A stretch of 64,000 bases of DNA from contig NC_088300.1 in assembly GCF_032854445.1 (NCBI RefSeq), forward strand, positions 16,251,570 through 16,315,569, read 5' to 3'. The notes under the pieces are model-generated. The model had not been told where the DNA came from and ran no database searches. It saw nothing but the letters and a program-made list of their open reading frames with translations. This stretch comes from Liolophura sinensis (Eukaryota; Mollusca; Polyplacophora; Chitonida; Chitonidae). Of the stretch, positions 23,014 to 34,200 are shown in pieces. Both the position numbers and the translations under genes were made by a program. The stretch's first letter is position 1, and every line of letters begins with the position of its first letter.

Positions 23014-25208
23014 CTGAAAGGAAGAAAAAGGTTTGATCATCTCCGATCCATCTGACTGAGCGCACTGACATAAACACAGTGGTCATGCGCAGTTTAAAGA
23101 AAGCTCTTGTCTGAGTTTTATGCCAGAAAAAGTTAATTACAATTTTTTTATAACGCTTATTTTCTTGACCAAGATAAAAAATATTATCTTTACCCAAAGC
23201 CATTAATTGTAATGACTTATTAACTCCGATTCACGCGATTCAGGCGAGCAGCACAGTTACAGTCGTGTTAAAATGGTTGACCAGCAGCATGCTTTTTGGA
23301 GGAAATGAGATAAATGGGCATCTTATCATGTTAGGAAGGAATGTGATTGTTCATGGTGGATGACTCACTTGATCGCATACAGTAGGCTTCGTGAGGACAC
23401 CCTGTTATAAACATACAGCTGACGGGCCTGGTTTTACACTCGGCGCCACTGGTGCACGGATTCTGGAAGAGCAAAAACAGCCCAACTGATAACTGTGGCG
23501 TAGCTACTCAGGCAGCTTAATGTATTCAGTGAAGGTTTATGCAAATATTCACACAGTTTAAATACTGGGCAGGCAGGATGCCCAGAAGGTATTTTTTATA
23601 TATGAATTAAGCATTGGGTGTACAAATTCGGAAAACCATACTGATGAAAGTTGATTTTATATTTGCCAAATTCACAGTTTATTATATACTTCATATAGCA
23701 TCGAGTGTACAACTTGGGAAAGGATACTGATGAAAGTTGATTTTATATGCCAAATTCACAATTTATTGTACACTTTATATAGCATCGGGTGTACAATTTA
23801 AAAAAATTACTGATGAAAGGTGATTTTATATATTGCCAAACTCACAATTTATTTATTTATTTCGTTGGCGTTTAACGTTTTGAAGAAACCGGAATGTAGG
23901 ATTATCCACCGTACTTTAACAAATTATATGTAGATGACAGTCTCACCAAGTCACGAGGACAGTAAAAGCGGGGACTTACTGTCCGTTGCTTGGGTTGAAC
24001 CGACATCTCGTTGGCATCAGCATCCCACACCCACACAAACCCCCTCCCCTCATTTCCAAATTTGTCCATTTGGTCAAGATTTTCTTCCATAAATACTTTT
24101 CACTTTCATAAAAATATGCAAAATGAAATGACACTGTCCCTTATGCCAGATTCATCAGGCTTAACTCAGTCATTTTCGGTAATTACTACCACCAGCCTTT
24201 TACACAAGATGCTCAGTTCTGGGTTACCTGTTCACAAGGGTTTGGAGCGCACTCACACCGAGGACATCCAGAGCTGAGGAATCCAAACCGACAGGTCTTT
24301 CTGCAGGTTTCTTGGCATGGTGCTGCAGGAATCAAAAGTTTTTTTTTCAAATGTTGATTTACGTTCGAAGCAATAGCAATAGCATTTCAGATCATCTAAA
24401 TAGGTTCATAGCTTGAGGAATGGGGACAGGGATAATTTGACGAAAGCAATCACCATAAGACGAGCTAAGTCGTGTTCAGTACCGCACTCAAGAGTATCAG
24501 TCTTAACCTTGGAGGTAACCACAGAGCTGGGATTGAAACACCTCTCTTCGACATGCATTCAGGTTTTTTTTCATTTCAACATTTCAGCATTTGGTGCACA
24601 GATTTTCATCCGCCAGATGAGTTCAATGTTTATGTCGTACTTTGTCTCCTACTTTGAACTTAATGTAAGGCCTTGTGTTCCACCTTATTGTCGACCTATT
24701 ATTGCCACCAAGGACCTCATGCTTTTGTATGTCTGGGGTTTTACGTCGAACTTAACAGTTTTACAGTTATAGGACGGACGAGTGTGTGTGTGTCCATGCC
24801 GCTGAAGTATCATGCTGAAGGCACCAGACACGAAACCCCAACATGTCACATTCTACTGAAACCGGGTCAACTAGTCCTGTTTTCTTGCTCTGCTGTTAGC
24901 CAAACAAGGCAGCAACAAGTACCATTTTTAAAGTATTTGGTATGGACCGACCAAGGTCTCTCGACTAATGGCGGACACTAAAATAGTGGAGTCAGAAGAG
25001 TGCTAAAAAATCCCATGCTTGAGTCTGGGAGGTAACCCACACGACACGACCCCTGCGCGTTCGGAGAGACAAGAAGAGTTTAAAATTCTGGAGCAAAGTA
25101 ATAATCGGAAATTCAGTACTTTTCTGAGACGTGTATAGTCATGTACATGTATTTTGTGTGTATTTTGGATAATACTAGAATACTTGGTAGGCCTATATCC
25201 ATCCATAT

Positions 25209-25275
<67 letters not shown>

Positions 25276-28200
25276 AAGTTAAATATAGGTTTGGTGTTAG
25301 ACGTACAAGTGAGTATATACACAATTAGGCTTATATGAATATGCCGTTACTTTGACCATTTTATTACACTGCCGAAGAAGGATTGGGGCTGGTAACTTAC
25401 CTACACAGGAAGCTCTGTGTGGACAATTGGAGCTGAAGTCACACTTGGCAGGCGTGGCGACACAAGAACCATAGAGACAACTAAAGTTCTGCCATAACAA
25501 CAACGACATAAAATTCTGTTTAAACTGGAATTAGTTATAATGACAAATTAGACAGTTTTGCTTGTATGAACTAACCGTGTTTTGGGTTATATGAATGGAG
25601 AGTGTTAACGTTACACGAACCGAATAATCTCCACACATCACAGAATCATCAGCCTCATGGCTTGCGGACACAAGTAAAAGCCAAAGTGAGAAACCATGAC
25701 CGATTGACAATACGTAGTGGGATGAAACATTTTATAAATAAGACAGTTAACGGTCGTCCCTTAGAGACATAGGTTTGTAAATATGTATAGCCCACGCAGG
25801 TATATACAAAAAGGCAGTTCCCAAAGGCACATAGTTGCCCTACCTTACAAGGATCCGGGGCACATTTACAACGAGGGCATCCTTCTGATAACATCCCATA
25901 TTGGCAGTTTATCCGACAAGAGCTTTCACAGGCTGAGAATTTGAAAGTTGAATGTGAGAATTGAGCCCTTCTCAGATATGTCTTTATAGTTTGCAAACTA
26001 GGTAACTGACAATTGTTTTCAGTCAGCTAGTTTGTTTGAACAAACTCTCAGCTAACGTTTTTCGTGTTTTCCTTCTACTAATGGAATTCAACGAGTCGAT
26101 ATACGATAAATCCCATAGTGCATGTAAACAGAGCTAATAATGTCGCTCTTCACAACTGATGGAACTTTTTTTATATTTACAGGTATACCACAGCACAGCT
26201 GCAGTACACTACTATATATGCTTGGATGGTTAGGTGTAATTGGGTTGATAGAAACAAAGCGGAATGGTCGTTTTTTAGAGGCCATTCTGTTCCAGTTTTT
26301 CAGGGTCGAAGGTCTTTCGACCCTAAAGTATAGGACAAATATATGTGGCCTAAATGTTTGACTCCAAAAAACATGGTCACCGTTCATTGCAAAGGTATTT
26401 TTGGGGCCGGAATAGGCCATACCTCTAAATTATCAGCTTAAATTTCAGACCCAGGCTTTCAGGGTTGCTGAGACCCTGAAAGTGCATTTCACAAAGTCAA
26501 TTCAAGCTTTAGCCTAGAAAAATTATCGAAATTTAACTTTTAAACATATGCAATAGACTGATACAATTTTGACTGTTGATTCTATATCCTGACTACAGTA
26601 ATACGATTTCAGCCAAGTTCCAGCATCCAACAAATATTTTATGATGATTAAAGAAGTTTGAAGACTTGGGCACCGGCCCAGTATGGCTTTGTGAAATCGG
26701 TTCCAGAGGTTTATTCCCCACGGGCTGAATTCCTGAAGGCGGAAAATTTAGCAACTGGTTAAGAAAAGAAATAATGTTAAAAAAGTGTTTGTTCAATAAG
26801 TATGACCACTGTTAACTAAGTGCTCCAGACAGTTGTCTTACCTGTATTGAAATGTTACAAACAAGATGATACCCACCTTCTGCAGGTAGACAGGTAGCCA
26901 CGTGAGGGCATCCTGTGGAAAATTCACACTTGCTTGGCTTAGACTCGCACCTTCCCGGGCAGTCAGCATTCTATAACAACAATTAATTATGCTCTATTTA
27001 CGCATACACACAGGCTTTCATGCGCTATCATCTTAATGTCAACGATGGGAAACTGAAAGTTTATGTTTTTAGCCACTGAATATATTTGGGAACTTCTTGT
27101 TATGATTTATTCATTTATCTCATTATTGTTTAACTCCATACTTAATATACGATGGCGGCAAGTTTCATGAGTGTAGTGTCTGGCGTAAATTCATAAAACT
27201 TTCAAATGCCACATCCGTTATACCGGTGCACAGAATGGGTCGTTCATTTATTCTTATACGGCTTTCAGGTAAAAGAATGACTTCACTTCCGGTCGACTCA
27301 CCCTGCACGGATCAGGAGCACACCTCGAACGAGGACAGCCTTCGGATAAGAAACCATGGCGACAAAACTGTCTTGTTGTGGCCTCACACACTGAAAACAA
27401 AACGAATAAATATTATAGTACATGTATAACGAACATTAATGGGGGAAATGCGAATGTTCAGCTGTTCTATCGGTTCCCGGAAAGTTAAGCACTAGAGAAA
27501 AACTGACGATTAACATAGGGCATATCTCTACAAAGGACGCACACCAATGGGGAACCTTCCTGTCTGAAGTAGTTCGAGCTGTGTACAGCCTATTGCCCTT
27601 GCAATGTCTTGTGGGCAAACTTATAAGGTGTTGGTCATACTTTGAAACAGAACAATGGTCAAGTTGTCTCTTTCTGAGAATTCAGTATAGAAACAAACTA
27701 TCATACTGTGAAACGCTGAGACAGTCATTTGGCACCTGGGTCCTCATGGTTTTGAAATTATGCAAGGGTATTTTACCTGATTTGCACACCGGAACTTTCG
27801 GACAGTTGTTGCCGAACTCGCATCTTCCGGGTTCCGTGGTGCATCCCTGGTTCGCGGGACACCGAGTAGCCTGTAACCAATTCGTAGAAAGCCTCACTAC
27901 ATGTTTGAAGCTATGTAAGAGGCTTCTTTTGCAAAAATAAGGACATCGAGCCATAAAGGCATTATTATTACCACACAAGCTTAAGTTCTTGATACAAATA
28001 ATCTAACTGCTTTACATACCGTGTGATGATATTCCATACAGCACTCAAGACCTAAATACAGCTACGCGTTTTTCCTACTTTTTTGTTTTTGATTATTGTT
28101 TAACGCCATACTGAGGAATTTTTCACTTACACAATGGTTATCGGTATTACGGATGGGACGAAGCGGAGTGCTCGGGGTAAACCACCAACCTATGGCAAGC

Positions 28201-31200
28201 TGTATGACGTGCAGATCTGTCAATCGCGGACTGACACCAAGGCCACAAGAAGTGAGACCGTTGGAATCTACAAATTCCTTGTCGAAGTCCGGTTTTGAAC
28301 CCGCACTGTATATGACCCAGCGATCGAAAGGCAAGTTCCCTAGTTCCATTGATGAGGACAAGCCAGTAGATGTTTCGATTACTCACCATGCACGGGTCGA
28401 GCACACAGTCACAGCGGGGACAACCTCTTAATTGGAAGCCAAACGGACATTCTTTGTTGGGACACACACTGCTGCACACTGTTCAGGTGAAGAAATATAG
28501 CTTGCTTAGAATTTCTAAAAATAAATGTACCACATTCTACTAATGCGAAAGAAAACCAATGACCCCCTCAATCGGGACAATCAATTTGACAGCTGTTGAT
28601 GCCCCCGTAATGCCTCGTGGAAGCACCGAAGAAAGACACTGAATACTACAAGATAGTACACACACCGTGTGATGCGTTCACTGAGATGCCGAACCCAAAG
28701 TTGCCATAGATACGGATGGTGGACATAAATGCGAATATCATTGTGATCTTGGTTTGCAGTACAGTATTCTGGCTTCCGTGGTTTCTCTTCAAATTAGAAT
28801 AATCTCACTGCAGTTTTGTTCTCGTTTGTCTTTCAGTGTACTACAGGGTGTATGTCTCGGCAATTCTGTTTTTAAATCTGTACTAGTTCATGCAAGTTTA
28901 TAGGTGTAGGTGAAGTTTCTTGTGCGTTTCAGTATATATGTAAAAGTTTGGCTAAAAATGTTTGTACTTAACGTTGATCTTGTTGAAATAAGTCATAACG
29001 CATGAGTCAATTTTGATCAACAAAATCTTTTGAGAGGGTATTACTCGATAGGAAAGCATGTCACCCTGAAATGTTTAAAAGTACTTTCACTGAGATGTAT
29101 ATGTCTTTGCTCCGTACTTCTATAACCACTTCCCTCTATTATGATGGCGTACACATGCCTCACCTATACAGTAATACAAACAAGTGCTTATAACAACAAA
29201 TACGATTTCAACTGGCGTCATTTAACTTGTTTACAGAAATTAAAATTAAATAGCTATACATGTTAACGACGTTTGTTTTCACTTAGGCTTTGACGTTTCC
29301 TTCACATGCTTTATTAAGCAGCTTTTTTATATGTAAGTATGTATGCTTGGGGTTTATCCCGTACTTAACAAGTTTTCACTGATATGACGACGAGCAGGGC
29401 GAATCCATGCAGCCAAAGTGCTCCCGTGAGTATTTTTTTTATATCAGTCTTCAATTAAACGCCTGACTGGACTCACCGTCTTCTTTGCATACCGCCACAT
29501 GATGGCAATGCTCCAAGAACCTGCATTTGGCCGGTTCGGTTACGCAGGAATGGCCGGATGGACAGGTGGTGGTCTAAAGATACAAGAGATACAAATAGAG
29601 GTGAATATTTCAAGAGTAAATGTATTTATGCATAACAGGTCGCTTATTGACTGATTGGTATTCTCGAATGTTATTACGTAACTCGCTCAGACAAAGACAT
29701 CAAAAGACACAAGCCATCATTAGAGAAACCAGACCGGATGACGTCATTTCCGAAATGAGGCTGTAATCTTATAACTTTATATCTACACTGTGAGGTCTGG
29801 TGAGTTGCTCATTTACTTCATATGAACGATAGCTTATCTATTTCACCGTGTTTCTGACTTCCTATTTTTAACGTCAGATAGTTAACTAAACCTTACCAGG
29901 CACGGGTTCGGTGCACAAGTACAGCGGGGACAGCCTGACATCAGGAAGCCATACCTGCACCGCTTCTGGGGGCAGAATTCTTCGCAGGCTGGGATCAAAA
30001 GCAGATGTCATACATTACTTCCCGTAAAAAACTGCAAGGGCTTGCGCAAAACTAAATTCATTCAAATGTTTGCGTTGAAAGACCGGCTTTGCTCTGACTT
30101 CACAGGCAGTGCTTACTTTCTAACCATGACATTCGCTGTCAAGATAGATCTTTTTAGGAATCGCTGCGTTTAAAGTGAAAAGGAATATTGTTCTTTGTAG
30201 AGTAGAAAAAAATCCATGTGTCATGTAATCTTGCACTAACATCAGGATTCATTGAAACACAGAGAAAAGTGAGGACATTTAATTCTGCTTTTAATATCTG
30301 AAACATGAAACTGTTAACCATATAAAACAAACATGTAGAGACATTCATAAATTTAGTTTTCCGTAGTGCGTCTAATTTATACAAGCTATGCTGACTCACC
30401 TAACTGATCAGAAATCTGTTTAGAAGGTATGTAAGTCAATATGTCAATAAATCAATGAATAAGAAAATAAACAAGTGACTTACCTGTATCCCTGCATTTT
30501 GCTACATAAGGACAGCGATTGCGGTATTTACATACAGATGGTTCAGCATGACACACCTTGCCAGAGTCGCATCTTGTCGTCTGCATCAATAGTGACAATT
30601 TCACAGAAATATTAGTGGATTGCATAAACACATTAATAAATATTTAAAAAAATATAAAGCATAAGTCTGACTGAGTGAAATATAGATGGCAAACATTTGT
30701 AGTATTACTTGATTGTGCTAACCTTGACATCGACGCAGCTCTTGTAAAGGCAACGATCCATGTGGTATCGGCTTTTGCAGCCAGATATCTCCATTCAGTA
30801 CATTTAAATAAAGTTTGATATGTGATGAAAAAATAAAATAAAGCACTCTCTTGACATGTGTCAAGAAAGTGTCAAAAGGAGATCGTATTTTGTTAATATG
30901 CGGAAAATCTGCAAAATCTCCCAGAAGGAATTTGAGATTTCTGTATAGGAATGGAAGGTGTGTGCAGTGATAAATTGATAGTTTGGGAAAACATATGTAA
31001 CTCTCAGAAACAAAAGGATCTTCGTCTGATAAAACGGTAAAATTCTCCTGTTGAACGCCCTGAATGACTAATTTGACATTTGTTCTATTCTTTCTACACA
31101 TTCTTAAACATTATTCAACTCATACATATCTGTGGATATAAGTGAAATATATCTACCAATTTTTGTGGAATTGCGAGAAAAGGGTTCAGGCAAGAAGAAT

Positions 31201-34200
31201 TAGGAGATGTTAAATTAATCATTGTATGAGAGAGAGGGAGAGAGACAGATAGAGACGTCCTTACTCTACAGGGGTCTGGAGCACAGGCACACCTGGGGCA
31301 GCCCTTGGTGGTGAAGCCATACCGACAGTCCTTATCAGGACAGGTGTCTTCACAGTCTGTAAGTGATGAGTACCCAGCCGCGTTAAACGGTTTCAACCTG
31401 GAAGGGTTGTTGCTTCCTGCAAATAGTCACTACACTGAAAACATGCTCCAAAGACACATCTGCTATCACTACAGATATCACATTATGCAAAGCGAAAGCA
31501 TTGGGCAGTTGTTAATCAAACCGTCTTACTAAGCAAAACTCTCATAATACCAGGTTTTGCCAACGATTACGCCTAAAAACTCAAAGTATACTTAGCTTGA
31601 GTATCATATTTTTATTTTTTTTTTTAGATGTTTTATATGTATGAACAGTGATAAGTTCTTACTTCTTGGTGCTTTTTGCAAGACACACTTATGCTTATGG
31701 GGACAGTTGTTTCCAGTAACACAGTCAGTGGCTTCGGTTTGGCAAATCTGGAACACTGTGTTGCATGTGTTGGCCTAAAAGAAGAAATAGTTTTGACATT
31801 TAAATGTCTGTGTAAGAGAAGTTGAATGTTTGAGAACAATTTTTCAGGACTTGCAACAAAGGGAAGAAAATTATCAGTGAAAACTAAACGACACACCATG
31901 CCCGGTGACGCACTACAATGGTAAAGTACCATGCGGTTCTGAAACCAAGGGACAAGGTTGATGATTCAATCTCTGTTCTGGTGTCTATGGGCGCAATAAG
32001 CGGTTTTCTATGAATGGACCCAACACATCCAATATCCCACCAACCCTTCTCGTGACAGTGTTACTTTTCATTTCATTCCCGATGAAAGCAATTGTGATGC
32101 CATGACGTCACAGAAAAATTGAACATTTGTAACCAATGTGTGGGACATCCGGTAACCTATTTGCAACAATACTGCTTATGATTGGTCAATTTGGAAAAGT
32201 CGATTGATAGGTAATCTTACATGAAGTTTATTAGTGCTTTGCCACTTGTATTGTAAACACCTTGAGCTCGCACCTAAAAAAGTTCATCAACTGCTCGCCA
32301 AAGGCCTGTGGTTTACTACGACCACTTTGGTTTACTCCGCTTATAAAACTGATTGCATAATAGTAAAACTCAGGTCGTACCTGACATGGATTCTCTGCAC
32401 ATTCACATCGAGGACATCCTTTCTCCTTGAATCCGTAAGGACAGACTTTGTTCTCACACGTCTCAGCGCAAACTAGAATTAAACACACCATCATTATAGG
32501 GTATACATGGACATTGCCCGCCCAAAACAAGTCCACGAGATGTAACCTTTGATCTTTTCTCTAATACGCCAACGTTTCTATGTAGTTTTGTTCGTATAAG
32601 CAAAGAGGGAGTTCACAATCATTCTGGCATAATAGCACACAATGCTGTTTGGACCTCTTGTGGAGGTACTATGATAATCCCATGCAACCGCAGACATCGT
32701 ACAAGGATAATCCCATGTTGGATCAGACGAAGTGCCATGAAAATCCCATGCCACACCAGACGCAGCACCATGATAATCCCATGAAACCGCAGACACAGTG
32801 CCATGAAAATCCCATACCACAACAAACACAGTACCATGATAATCCCATGCAACCGCAGACACCGCACCGTGATAATCCCATGCAACCGCAGACGCAGTGC
32901 CATGAAAATCACATGTTGCAGCAGACGCAGTACCATGATAATCCACTTCTAGAGCAGATACAGTACCATGATAATCCTCTGCTAAAGTTTTGATTAATAT
33001 GGTTCCTTCCGTATTGTGTGGTGTATTTGAGCGTCTTTAAGACTGATTGCCTTTTATAACAAAATATAAACCTTGCCTTATATTACAAAATACAAACCTT
33101 GCCTAATATTACAAAATATAAACCTAGCATTATATTACAAAATATACACCTTGCCTCATATTACAAAATATAAACCTTGCCTGATATTACAGGATATAAA
33201 TCTAGTCATATTACAAAATATAAACCTTGCCTTATATTACAAAATACAAACCTTGCCTAATATTACAAAATATAAACCTAGCATTATATTACAAAATATA
33301 CACCTTGCCTCATATTCCAAAATATAAACCTTGCCTGATATTACAGGATATAAATATAGTCTTATATTACAAAATATAAACTTGCCTTATATTACCAGAT
33401 CTAAACCTTGTTTATATTACAAGATATAAACCTTGCATTATATTACAAATTATAAACCTAGCCTTATATTGCAAAACTTTTGGTTGAGGTGGACAAAGTA
33501 AACCCTGCTGAATACCTCTCATAATTCTCCTGGCGTAAATACACAGGCGGACGAGTGCAAACTCTCAAAAAGAATATATAATCTGTGAAATTTAACAGAA
33601 AGTGTGTTGTTTGAGTGATGCTGGGCTGTATTCTGTTATTCCAGCAGATTATTTTGTTAGATGTAACACACCTCTTCTATTAATTCAACGTAAAGTTTGC
33701 ATTAAATTAACAGGATATTGTGTTGAGTATGACACATTGTTATGTTATAATAACAGCATTCATTCCAGCATCACTCAAACAACAGACTTTCTGTTAAAAT
33801 TAAAAACGGGTTACTTTTCTGAGTGAGCTTGCATCACGTTACCACGCTGGTTAAGGTGGACCAGTTTCATGAAGCCTTATACAACTACTCGTGTGTTTAA
33901 GTGACGCAGGACTATACCCACCTGTGCTGTTATCCGACACACACACGTACTCGTGAGGACACCGGTAGACGACGGCACACTCCGTGGGTTTTGTCACACA
34001 TCTAAATCCCGCGCCACAGGTGTCGATCTGCAGGATATGTACAACAAACACAGATCAACGCCGAGTTAGAAGGTTGTACACCTTAACCAAGGGATAAATG
34101 AACCGTTTGGGTTTTCTTGCACAATACCCAGTTTAGAATATTCTTTAGCATATAGGTACAATAAAGTTTGTCAGCTTTCTTCATGGGAGTAAACTGACTT

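Noticed and set aside
32649-32993. Coding gene with an 11-residue repeat
   Set aside because: Frames stay open only because the unit is 33 bp, on both strands, inside an intron and without splice signals.
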